Origin: Vulcanimicrobiota bacterium
GTDB taxonomy: Bacteria; Vulcanimicrobiota; Vulcanimicrobiia; Vulcanimicrobiales; Vulcanimicrobiaceae
DNA: 34,124 bases
Assembly (NCBI GenBank): GCA_019232905.1
Contig: JAFANA010000051.1
Location: 1-34,124, forward strand
Reading direction: 5' to 3'
The notes beneath the pieces are model-generated. The model was not told the origin of the DNA, searched no databases, and was given only the letters and a program-made list of their open reading frames with translations. A program made the translations under genes and the position numbers. Each line of letters starts with the position of its first letter. Positions within the stretch are counted from its first letter, which is position 1. Below are positions 7,522-16,940 of the stretch, in pieces.

Positions 7522-10500
7522 CTAGTGAACCTGATTTACCGTGATAGCCTTCAGTTTTAGAGTTTGCAATGTCGCATTTAGTTGCGGCACTTGCTGAGTG
7601 ACGAACGTGTTGTAGCGAGCTGTGGCTTGCGCGAGCTCGCCTTGCACGCGATCGAAGTATTGTGTCATCGCCGGCGTCACGACCGATCCCGAGAAGAACT
7701 GCAGCTGCTGGACGTCTTCGCGGAGCTTGCCGGGAATTTGAATCGAGTCTTCGTCGTTGTGATAGTCGGCGGTCAGTGTAGAGAAGATATCTTCACGCGC
7801 TTGCGCGATCGCCTTGAGCTTGTCCGTTGACGCGGTGTCGCCGGCCTTCGTTGCAGCGGTCGTCGCCGAGTCGATGCTCTTCTTGACCGTATCGAGGTTA
7901 TTGAGCATCGTATCAACTTGCGAGAACATCGCTTCGCCGCGCTTCGCAAGCTCGTACGACTGCACGAGTTGGTGTTGCGTGTAGATGGTCTTCGGATCAG
8001 CCTTGACGACGAAACGCTGCAGGAAGGTTTGGCTGCCGAGCGTTAAGCGCACCGAGTACGAACCCGGCGGAAGGTTCGGACCGCCATCGGGACCTTGATA
8101 GCGTTCGCGCGCCGCACCGAACCATTTGACGGGTCCTTCCGACGTCCAATCCCAAACGAACCGGTTCAGTCCGACTTTGTTCGAAACCCATGGCTCGTCC
8201 TTACCCTCGACTTTGTGCGTGCCTTGATAGGTGCGCACCACGTGACCGTACGAGTCGAGAACCTCGATCTTCGGCGGGTTCTTCTGCTCCGCGCGCTGAT
8301 AGAACGTGATCTCCGTACCGTTCGGTGGGTTCTGCGCGGCGTAGTTCGTATACGTTCCCTCGTCGTCTTGGCGCTGATTGTATTGGTACGACACGCGAAC
8401 CGGGAAGAGATACGTGCCGCGCGAGATAGCCGTTTGCAACTGCTGCACCGGCGTCATGTCATCCATGATGTAGATGGCACGCCCGTGTGTCGCGATCACG
8501 AGGTCGTCGAACTGCGGCTGCATGCGGATGTCGTGCACGGAAACCGTCGGCAGGTTGTTCATGAACTTCTGCCACGAGTTGCCGCCGTCAAACGAAATCC
8601 ACACTCCCTCCTCGGTTCCGAGATAGACGAGGTTGCGGTTGTGAATGTCCGCTGCGACCGAACGTGCCCATTGATCGGCCGGAATGCCGTTGGTTATCGC
8701 CGACCAGTGCTTTCCAAAATCATGCGTAACGAATACATACGGCTTGTTGTCACCGGTGTAGTGTCCGTCGTTGATCGCATACGCGGTACCGTCGACGAGG
8801 GGTGACGGAGAAATCGACGCGTACCGTCCGTATTCCGGTGCGCCCGGCGGCGTTACGTTCTGCCAGTGTTTGCCGCCGTCGCGCGTGAGTTGAATCAGTC
8901 CGTCATCGGTGCCGACCCAAATCTCGCCCGTCGCGAGTTTCGATCCTTCGATGTCGAGGATCGTATCGCTCGATTCCGCGCCGGATACGTCGTGCGTGAT
9001 CGGACCACCTGAGGGTGCTTGATGCTCTTTGACGTTGCGCGTGAGATCCGGGCTGACGACCGTCCAATGCAGGCCGCGATCCATGGTCTGGAAGACGCGG
9101 TTGCCGCCGATCCATGCAATGTGGCCGTCCCACGGCGCAAACGCGATCGGCGTTTCCCAATTCCAACGAATCTTCGCTTGCCGGTTGTCGAAGCTCTCAA
9201 TCGACGTTTGCAGGTACGACCCAACGAACCAGCCGTCTTTCGTCACTTTATTCGAGACGAGAACGTTGCCGTTCTCGGAATCGGCCCAAATATAATTCGG
9301 ATCGATCGGATCGGGCACGCTCCATTCACCGTCGCCGCCGACGACGTTGATCCATGCCTTGTTTTGAATCCCTGACGGATCTTGCGTGTTGCTCGGAGCG
9401 CACCACGCATTGTTGTCTTGCAAGCCGCCGCAGACCCAATACGGATTCTCGTTGGAGAGTCCGACGCGATAGACTTCCGCGATCGGAAGATTTGCGGAGA
9501 AGAACCAGTTCGCACCGTCGTCGACGGTGAGCGCGTAGCCGCCGTCTTCGCCGACGATGATGCGCGATGGATCGTTCGGCGCGATCCAAATTGCGTGATA
9601 GTCGACATGCACTTGGTCTGCGATTTCCTTGAACGTCTTGCCGCCGTCGGTCGACTTCGCGAGCGCTTCCGAAACCGCGTAGACGGTGTCGGGATTCTTC
9701 GAATCGACGCCGATGTGCGAGAAATAGAACGGACGCTGATCGACGAGCGTGTCTTTCGACACCATCGTCCAGTTATTGCCGCCGTCATCGCTGCGCCACA
9801 GGATGCCTTGCTTCGACTCGATGAGCGCATACACGCGATTACCGTTGCTCGGCGCGATCGCCAGACCGATGCGTCCAAGCGTGTCGGTCGGTAATCCGTG
9901 TCCGCCCAGCTTCGTCCAGGTTTTTCCGCCGTCGGTCGATTTGAAGAGTCCGTCGCCGGAACCGCCGCTCGTAAACGTCCACGGCTTGCGCTGGAAGGTC
10001 CACATGCCGGCGTAGATCACGTTCGGATTCTGCGGATCCATCGCCATGTCGGACACGCCCGTCTCGGCGTCGACGAAGAGCGTTTTACTCCATGTCTTTC
10101 CGCCGTCATCGGTAGCGTAGACACCACGGTCTTGCGTGTCGCTGAACAGGTCTCCCAGTGCGCCGACGATCACGTGATTGTGATCGCGTGGATCGACGAG
10201 AATACGGGAAATCTGTTTTGTTGCGACAAGGCCCATGTTGGTCCACTTGTCGCCGCCGTCGGTCGTCTTGAAGACGCCGCCGCCGTAGCTGACGTCATTA
10301 CGCGGATTGGCTTCACCGGTGCCGACCCAGACGGTGTTGTTGTCCGTCGGATCGATGGTGACCGCGCCGATCGCCGCGACGTTTTCCTTTGCAAAAACCG
10401 GGTCCCACGTCTGAGCGCCGTTGCTGCTCTTCCAGACGCCGCCGCCCGCGCTACCGATATAGTACAGCCTCGGATCGGTAGCGGAACCGGCGACCGCGGC

Positions 10501-10698
10501 GACACGGCCGCCCGCCGTCGCGGGCCCGATTTCGCGCCAATTCATGTTGCCGTACGGCGGTCCGGGTGTCGGTGTCGATGTCGGTGTCGGTGTCGGCGAC
10601 GGAGTGGGCGTCGGCTTCGCCTGCGCAAATGCGGGAGCGCTAGAAAGCATCCCAACCGCGGCACCCAACAACAGTCCGACCAACAGACGTGACTTCAC
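7522..10698 (-). CDS. Secreted Asp-box beta-propeller protein, tandem paralog
   Basis: This 1058-residue protein shares its architecture and many long blocks with the next gene (for example GGRVA, WVGTGEANPRNDV, YFxHI, DYHAxWIAPNDP). Starting at GTG 10698 gives a clean signal peptide (MKSRLLVGLLL to about APAFAQA) and places GAGGAGG four bases upstream; the frame is open for 13 more codons but those lack a ribosome site. Residues 28-48 are a Pro-Thr-Ser linker encoded by a simple hexamer-like repeat, absent from the paralog. About 11 Asp boxes follow, including TTDGGDKW, STDGGKTW, SDDGGNNW, TRDGGKHW and SFDGGNSW. The C-terminal beta domain (GSYSVRLTLGSQT) and terminal helices match the paralog. 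It probably acts outside the cytoplasmic membrane; the ligand is unknown. Confidence 0.85.
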   Translation of the reverse strand: MKSRLLVGLLLGAAVGMLSSAPAFAQAKPTPTPSPTPTPTSTPTPGPPYGNMNWREIGPATAGGRVAAVAGSATDPRLYYIGSAGGGVWKSSNGAQTWDPVFAKENVAAIGAVTIDPTDNNTVWVGTGEANPRNDVSYGGGVFKTTDGGDKWTNMGLVATKQISRILVDPRDHNHVIVGALGDLFSDTQDRGVYATDDGGKTWSKTLFVDAETGVSDMAMDPQNPNVIYAGMWTFQRKPWTFTSGGSGDGLFKSTDGGKTWTKLGGHGLPTDTLGRIGLAIAPSNGNRVYALIESKQGILWRSDDGGNNWTMVSKDTLVDQRPFYFSHIGVDSKNPDTVYAVSEALAKSTDGGKTFKEIADQVHVDYHAIWIAPNDPSRIIVGEDGGYALTVDDGANWFFSANLPIAEVYRVGLSNENPYWVCGGLQDNNAWCAPSNTQDPSGIQNKAWINVVGGDGEWSVPDPIDPNYIWADSENGNVLVSNKVTKDGWFVGSYLQTSIESFDNRQAKIRWNWETPIAFAPWDGHIAWIGGNRVFQTMDRGLHWTVVSPDLTRNVKEHQAPSGGPITHDVSGAESSDTILDIEGSKLATGEIWVGTDDGLIQLTRDGGKHWQNVTPPGAPEYGRYASISPSPLVDGTAYAINDGHYTGDNKPYVFVTHDFGKHWSAITNGIPADQWARSVAADIHNRNLVYLGTEEGVWISFDGGNSWQKFMNNLPTVSVHDIRMQPQFDDLVIATHGRAIYIMDDMTPVQQLQTAISRGTYLFPVRVSYQYNQRQDDEGTYTNYAAQNPPNGTEITFYQRAEQKNPPKIEVLDSYGHVVRTYQGTHKVEGKDEPWVSNKVGLNRFVWDWTSEGPVKWFGAARERYQGPDGGPNLPPGSYSVRLTLGSQTFLQRFVVKADPKTIYTQHQLVQSYELAKRGEAMFSQVDTMLNNLDTVKKSIDSATTAATKAGDTASTDKLKAIAQAREDIFSTLTADYHNDEDSIQIPGKLREDVQQLQFFSGSVVTPAMTQYFDRVQGELAQATARYNTFVTQQVPQLNATLQTLKLKAITVNQVH
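10555..10617 (-). repeat. Simple repeat encoding a Pro-Thr linker
   Basis: On the plus strand this is an imperfect run of GGTGTC/GGTGTCG-like units. It encodes residues 28-48 of the second propeller protein, a Pro-Thr-Ser spacer between the signal peptide and first blade. Such tracts can vary in length between strains. Confidence 0.75.
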
Positions 10699-10786
10699 TC
10701 TTCCTCCTCGTTTGGAACCGGAATGCGCTCCGTTCACACGGTGCCGATCTCCTGCGCGTACATCATCAAAGAAGAATCAGAACCGC

Positions 10787-11188
10787 CTACGGATGAAGCG
10801 CGCGCACCGCAACGATGCCCGCATATGCAGCGATGAAGCCGATAATTACGCTTCCGGCGCCGTAGAGCAACGCAAGATTGAACGCGCGTTCGCTCGCGAG
10901 CGTCACCATGTCGAGCGAAAACGTCGAGAACGTCGTGTAACCGCCAAGGACTCCGGTCACCAGAAAGATGCGGACGAGTGGTGTCACTCCGAGCGCACGC
11001 GTCTGCGAAAGTTCGAAGACCAACCCGATAATGAGACTTCCGGTAATATTGATTGCGAACGTCGCCCACGGAAATCCGGGACCGAATCGCTGCGTCACAA
11101 CGAGCGTCACCGCATAGCGCAACACCGATCCGATACCGCCGCCAACGAAGATCGCGGCAAGCGCGGGCCAATTAAGCAGCGCGCTCAC
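10787..11188 (-). CDS. crcB: Fluoride exporter CrcB/Fluc
   Basis: The 133-residue protein has four hydrophobic segments and the Fluc hallmarks: GGGIGSVLRY near the N-terminus, WATFAINITGSLIIG (the Asn of the pore region) and GVLGGYTTFSTFS (central Na+ site and Phe-box region). Fluc proteins form dual-topology dimers in the inner membrane and let fluoride leave the cell passively. Its first bases overlap the end of the DUF190 gene by 4 bp, so the two are translated together. The pairing of CrcB with DUF190 is a recurrent gene arrangement. Length is normal for the family. Confidence 0.95.
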   Translation of the reverse strand: MSALLNWPALAAIFVGGGIGSVLRYAVTLVVTQRFGPGFPWATFAINITGSLIIGLVFELSQTRALGVTPLVRIFLVTGVLGGYTTFSTFSLDMVTLASERAFNLALLYGAGSVIIGFIAAYAGIVAVRALHP

Positions 11189-11529
11189 GCCTCCGGCTCG
11201 CCGCTCTTATAACGGATGACTTCGACGGTCTCGAGCGTGATCAGGCCTTCATGCACCAAGTCATCGAGCACCGGAATGAAGGCGCGGATCTTCTCCTCAC
11301 TGTCGACCATCTCGATCAAAACCGGCAAGTCGGTCGACATATCGAAAACGCGCGCCGCGTGAACGACGGAGTGCCCGCCGAAGCCTTCGATGCCTTTGAA
11401 CACCGTTGCGCCGCCGAGCCCGGCCTTGCGCGCACGCTCGACGATCGCGGTATATAGCGGTTGGCCGCCGTGACGGTCGCTCTCACCGATGAAGACGCGC
11501 AGCAGTTTTCCGGTCGACTCGGACTTCAC
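11185..11529 (-). CDS. DUF190 protein of the fluoride operon
   Basis: This 114-residue protein matches the DUF190 family: LLRVFIGESDRHGGQPLY near the start, then GLGGATVFKGIEGFGG and a late VLIEMVDSEEKI segment. The fold is a small ferredoxin-like, PII-resembling domain in known members, which points to a regulatory or trimeric ligand-binding role; this last point is family knowledge. It overlaps CrcB by 4 bp downstream and the 45-aa membrane peptide gene by 4 bp upstream (ATGA junctions). No membrane segment is present, so it should be cytosolic. The precise role in fluoride handling is not established. Confidence 0.9.
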   Translation of the reverse strand: MKSESTGKLLRVFIGESDRHGGQPLYTAIVERARKAGLGGATVFKGIEGFGGHSVVHAARVFDMSTDLPVLIEMVDSEEKIRAFIPVLDDLVHEGLITLETVEVIRYKSGEPEA

Positions 11530-11663
11530 TTATGATGCTCCGCTTGATAGCGCGGCACGTTGACGTGCACGGCGTACCATTGCGAGTAAGCGATTGCCCC
11601 GCACATCACGACAAAGAAAATGATTATCCCGATCCCCCATGCACGGCGCGCGCGGGGCGACAT
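11526..11663 (-). CDS. 45-aa single-pass membrane peptide heading the fluoride operon
   Basis: Starting at ATG 11663, the peptide has a basic N-terminus (MSPRARRAW), one long hydrophobic helix (about residues 10-26) and a short polar tail ending in HHK. Basic residues before the helix suggest the N-terminus stays in the cytoplasm. Its TGA overlaps the DUF190 ATG (ATGA), which is the best evidence that it is a real gene. A longer open frame upstream gives only low-complexity residues antisense to the transglycosylase and was rejected. No good Shine-Dalgarno sequence precedes the ATG, but a hairpin at 11669-11693 does. No family was recognised. Confidence 0.6.
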   Translation of the reverse strand: MSPRARRAWGIGIIIFFVVMCGAIAYSQWYAVHVNVPRYQAEHHK

Positions 11664-11668
11664 GTTTC

Positions 11669-11693
11669 TTGACACAAACTTCGCGTTCGTCAA
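11669..11693 (-). promoter_or_regulatory. Stem-loop just before the fluoride operon start
   Basis: On the minus strand, ACGAAC pairs with GTTTGT (one G-T pair) around a GCGAA loop, extended by TTG with CAA across a two-base bulge. It ends five bases before the ATG. It could occlude ribosome binding or be an operator. It does not match the known fluoride riboswitch pattern as far as can be judged by eye. Confidence 0.35.
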
Positions 11694-11753
11694 GGGAAAT
11701 GAAAGGACCGTCCTGCATGGATTCCGGCTAGCCCGATTGAACCAACGCGACCC

Positions 11754-12416
11754 ATGAGCCGACGCCGTGCCCCGCTCCTCGCGGGACTTTGCTTCGCACT
11801 TGGGATGGTTTTCCCAGTCGCCGCGCCGGCCGCGACCCATGCGGTCCCGGCAAATCGTGTAACCATCAATGCTTACGCTACCGTGCTGCGAGAATACAAT
11901 CCGCAGCTTCCGGACTGGCAAAGCAAAGATCTGGCGCGTCATCTTTTGGTGACCGCGCACCGATGGAAAATCGACACCAACATGCTCGCCGCTATCGTCA
12001 GCGTCGAGTCGAGTTGGCATACGCATGCGATGTCATATGCCGGAGCGATCGGCCTCGGACAACTGATGCCGGGCACTGCCGCAGTCCTAGGCGTCAACCC
12101 GCGCGACCCGGTCCAAAATCTCTCCGGCGCAGCCCGCTACTTACGGGGGCTGCTGGATCGCTTCCATGCAGATCCGCGCCGCTATGAGTTGACCTTCGCC
12201 GCCTACAACGCCGGACCGCAAGCCGTTGAAGAATTCGGCGGCATTCCGCCGTACGGCGAAACGCAAAACTACGTCGTGAAAGTCTTGCGCGCATGGCACC
12301 ACTTACAAAGCGCGGTGCGCCTGCCGGCCTCAGCGTTCACCGTCGCAAAAGAAAACGCGATCGGCGCATCCGGCCCCGACATCAACTACTGGCTCGGCGG
12401 CGACGGCACCCGTTAG
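11754..12416 (+). CDS. Lytic transglycosylase (SLT domain)
   Basis: The 220-residue protein carries a signal peptide (MSRRR, hydrophobic core, then APAATHA). An SLT-type transglycosylase domain spans about residues 60-180. The catalytic Glu lies in SVESSW, followed by GAIGLGQLMPGTA and the AAYNAGP motif near residue 145; these are the standard signatures of the family. It cleaves the glycan strands of peptidoglycan in the periplasm, forming 1,6-anhydro ends. The start ATG 11754 gives the expected signal peptide. It is divergent from the fluoride operon and ends directly at the palindromic repeat array, whose first hairpin should terminate its transcript. Confidence 0.9.
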   Translation: MSRRRAPLLAGLCFALGMVFPVAAPAATHAVPANRVTINAYATVLREYNPQLPDWQSKDLARHLLVTAHRWKIDTNMLAAIVSVESSWHTHAMSYAGAIGLGQLMPGTAAVLGVNPRDPVQNLSGAARYLRGLLDRFHADPRRYELTFAAYNAGPQAVEEFGGIPPYGETQNYVVKVLRAWHHLQSAVRLPASAFTVAKENAIGASGPDINYWLGGDGTR

Positions 12417-12454
12417 TGCCATCCTGAACGAAGTTGAAGGATCGCAACGATAGC

Positions 12455-12484
12455 AAAGCCCGGCGAAATCTCGCCGGGCTTTTG
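12455..12484. terminator. Intrinsic terminator in repeat copy 1
   Basis: A perfect 12-bp stem (12455-12466 with 12471-12482) closes a 4-base loop and is followed by T-rich sequence. It lies 39 bases after the stop of the transglycosylase gene. The A-run at its 5' base makes it potentially active in both directions. Confidence 0.8.
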
Positions 12485-12619
12485 ATTTGAGGCGATCCTT
12501 CAACTTCGGTGCTTCGCACCTGCGTTCAGGATGACACGGACCGCGTCAGCGTGAGAGCGACGCATCGACACTGTCATCCTGAACGCAGCGCAGCGGAGTT
12601 GAAGGATCGCAACGACAGC

Positions 12620-12648
12620 AAAGCCCGGCGAAATCTCGTCGGGCTTTT
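12620..12648. terminator. Intrinsic terminator in repeat copy 2
   Basis: The same 12-bp stem recurs (12620-12631 with 12636-12647), with one G-T pair, and is followed by T and TGATTTG. It lies on the distal side of the gmhB stop and could terminate the minus-strand thiC-gmhB transcript. Confidence 0.7.
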
Positions 12649-12753
12649 GATTTGAGGCGATCCTTCAACTCCGCTCCGCTTCGTTCAGGATGACACTGTC
12701 GCGATAGCACATCCCGGCGAAATCTCGTCGGACCTTTGATTTGAGGCGATCCT

Positions 12754-14881
<2,128 letters not shown>

Positions 14882-14987
14882 AATAAGGTCACGCCTACGA
14901 CGCTCGCTGCCGATATTCTTTTGCAGGGCCCCAAACCAGGCGGCCGAACGGTCCCATACCGCTTATATCCACGAGGAGCGCACGCGC

Positions 14988-15956
14988 ATGAAAGCCCTCT
15001 CGTCTACCATGCTCGCACTTTCGATTGCGGCGCTGCCCATCGTGTGCTCGCCGGCGACCACCGACAAAACACTGAAAACGGTCGAAGGCAATGTGACGTA
15101 CGGCGCCAGCTCGTCGCCGACCACGAAGCTTGCAAAAAACGCGAGCACGTCGCTTGCGGATAATGACTACACGCAAACCGGCGGGAATTCGATGGCGACG
15201 ATTACGTTGCCGGATAGTTCGGTCGTAACGGTAGGTGCGAATAGCAACGTGCAGATGAAAAGCTTCGACAACGCGGGCGGCACGAACACGGCAAACTTCG
15301 TGGTCGTCGGTAAAATGCGATTCCAAGTGGAACACCCCGCGGGCGCAAAAGCGAACTACACGTTTCAGACGCCGACCGGTCAGATCGCCGTCCGTGGAAC
15401 GGTAGGCGATATTTTTGCAACGCTCGGTCAGGGCGGTGCGCCGGGTGGATTGCAAGTCAACGTGTACGCGTTGACCAACCCCGCGTTGCCGGTGCAAGTG
15501 ACGCTCGTAAACGGACAAGTGTTTACGCTTGCAGCGGGACAATCGCTCGTCGTCACGTCGGCGGCCGGCGCGGTCGTCGGCAGCGTCGGCGCGGTGAGCA
15601 ATACAACATTCGCACCGTTCTCGCAACTCGGCGCCCCGGCGAACGCAAGTTCGCTCGGTATTACCTCGACAGCGACCACCGCAGCAACGGGTGCTGCAGC
15701 GGCGGGGTCGGCAGCCGCCGCCACGACGGCAGCAGCCGCAGCAGTCGGCGCCGCCGCCGTGGTAACAACGACCGCTGCGAACAACAGCAAGGGCGGCTCG
15801 ACACCGGCGCCGTCACCGACTCCCAGCTCGACGTCGGTACCGATCACGGTGAGCGGACATCCCGGGATCGCGCCCGTCCCGGCAACGATACCTGCAACAA
15901 TTCCGTCGATGCGCCTACCGCATCCGCTGACGAGGCCAACGCCTCCGGCACACTAA
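14988..15956 (+). CDS. FecR-domain secreted or membrane protein with Ala-rich tail
   Basis: The 322-residue protein starts at ATG 14988 with a GAGGAG ribosome site upstream; a more distal in-frame start would overlap the riboswitch region of thiC and was rejected. Residues 1-20 form a signal peptide. A FecR domain (about residues 45-190) shows ITLPDSSVVTVGANSNVQM, TPTGQIAVRGTVGDIF and VNGQVFTLAAGQSLVV. An Ala-Thr-rich hydrophobic stretch (about 225-265) could be a membrane helix or a flexible spacer, followed by a Pro-Thr-Ser tail. No sigma factor or TonB receptor lies nearby, so a classical Fec signalling role is unlikely. It may be a cell-envelope structural protein. Confidence 0.8.
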   Translation: MKALSSTMLALSIAALPIVCSPATTDKTLKTVEGNVTYGASSSPTTKLAKNASTSLADNDYTQTGGNSMATITLPDSSVVTVGANSNVQMKSFDNAGGTNTANFVVVGKMRFQVEHPAGAKANYTFQTPTGQIAVRGTVGDIFATLGQGGAPGGLQVNVYALTNPALPVQVTLVNGQVFTLAAGQSLVVTSAAGAVVGSVGAVSNTTFAPFSQLGAPANASSLGITSTATTAATGAAAAGSAAAATTAAAAAVGAAAVVTTTAANNSKGGSTPAPSPTPSSTSVPITVSGHPGIAPVPATIPATIPSMRLPHPLTRPTPPAH

Positions 15957-15960
15957 ACAC

Positions 15961-15978
15961 CGGAAGCGCGTGCTTCCG
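15961..15978 (+). promoter_or_regulatory. Hairpin containing the EamA start codon
   Basis: Bases 15961-15967 and 15972-15978 are perfect complements around a GCGT loop, and GTG 15970-15972 lies in the loop and stem. It lies four bases after the FecR stop. It could mask initiation until ribosomes finishing FecR open it, which would couple the two genes. Confidence 0.4.
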
Positions 15979-16866
15979 TATCTCATCCTCGGCGGCGCAC
16001 AACTCGCAGTTGGCGCCGCTGCTATTTTCGCCCGCTACGCACTGGCGGCAGCCGGACCGCTTGCGGTTTCCGCCGGCCGCCTCGTCATCGCCGCGCTCGT
16101 GCTCGGCGTCTTGTCGCTAGCGCGCACCGACACGCTCGGAGCAACGCCGCACGGGAAACAGCGCACGGTGTTGGCGCTCGCCGGTCTCGCACTAGCGGTG
16201 CATTTCGCGTCGTGGATCGCATCGCTCAATTACACGTCGGTAGCCGTGTCGACGCTTCTCGTCTCAACGGCGCCGATTTGGACCGCCGCCTACGACGCGC
16301 TCGTGAATCACCGCCTGCTCTCACGCGCGTCGGCCCTCGCATTTGCGGCGGGTGCAATCGGACTGTTTCTCGTCGTCGGATTCGATCGCACGCCCGCGCC
16401 GCACCCGGGATTGGAATGGGCCGGCGGTTGCCTTGCAATCGCCGGCGCCATGGCGTTCGCAGCATATTTGCTGCTCGTACGTGCCGTTCGCGCAGACCTC
16501 ACCACCCGTCGCATCGTCACGCACACGTACGGTTGGGCCGCTCTGTTTCTCGTTGCCGCCGCGCTTGCCGCGAAGCAACCGCTGCCGCCGCTTTCGGCAA
16601 CCGCCGCATGGGGCAGCATCGTGGCCATGGCCCTCGTGTCGCAGTTGCTCGGTCATACCGCCATGAACTTCTCGCTACGGTCATTCACGCCGAGCGCCAT
16701 TTCGTTTGCTAACCTGCTCGAGCCGGTGTTCGCCGCCGCACTGGCCTTCGCGATCTTTCACGAACCGGTACCGGGACCAGCCATTGCCGGCGCGGCGATC
16801 CTTTTGACGGCCGTGCTGGTCGTCGTCCGTGACGAGCGCGAACAGGTTCCCGAACCGCCGCAGTAA
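15970..16866 (+). CDS. EamA-family (DMT) exporter
   Basis: The 298-residue protein has about ten hydrophobic segments and the internal two-fold repeat of EamA/DMT carriers. Family blocks include RLVIAALVLGVLSL in the first half, SVAVSTLLVSTAPIWTAAYDAL and, in the second half, SQLLGHTAMNFSLRS, FANLLEPVFAAALAF and FHEPV. These carriers sit in the inner membrane and usually export amino acids, nucleosides or other small metabolites; the substrate cannot be told. It starts at GTG 15970, 13 bases after the FecR stop and inside a hairpin. The downstream aceE gene begins 74 bases later. Confidence 0.88.
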   Translation: MLPYLILGGAQLAVGAAAIFARYALAAAGPLAVSAGRLVIAALVLGVLSLARTDTLGATPHGKQRTVLALAGLALAVHFASWIASLNYTSVAVSTLLVSTAPIWTAAYDALVNHRLLSRASALAFAAGAIGLFLVVGFDRTPAPHPGLEWAGGCLAIAGAMAFAAYLLLVRAVRADLTTRRIVTHTYGWAALFLVAAALAAKQPLPPLSATAAWGSIVAMALVSQLLGHTAMNFSLRSFTPSAISFANLLEPVFAAALAFAIFHEPVPGPAIAGAAILLTAVLVVVRDEREQVPEPPQ

Positions 16867-16940
16867 TTGGACTATTCCGGCCCGCCAATTGGAGCGGTCC
16901 ATCGGCAAGGGATTACGCATCGAAGCGGAATGGGCGAGTC

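Noticed and set aside
11664-11753. Fluoride riboswitch before the crcB operon
   Set aside because: The conserved pattern of that class could not be found by eye; only the stem-loop at 11669-11693 is supported.
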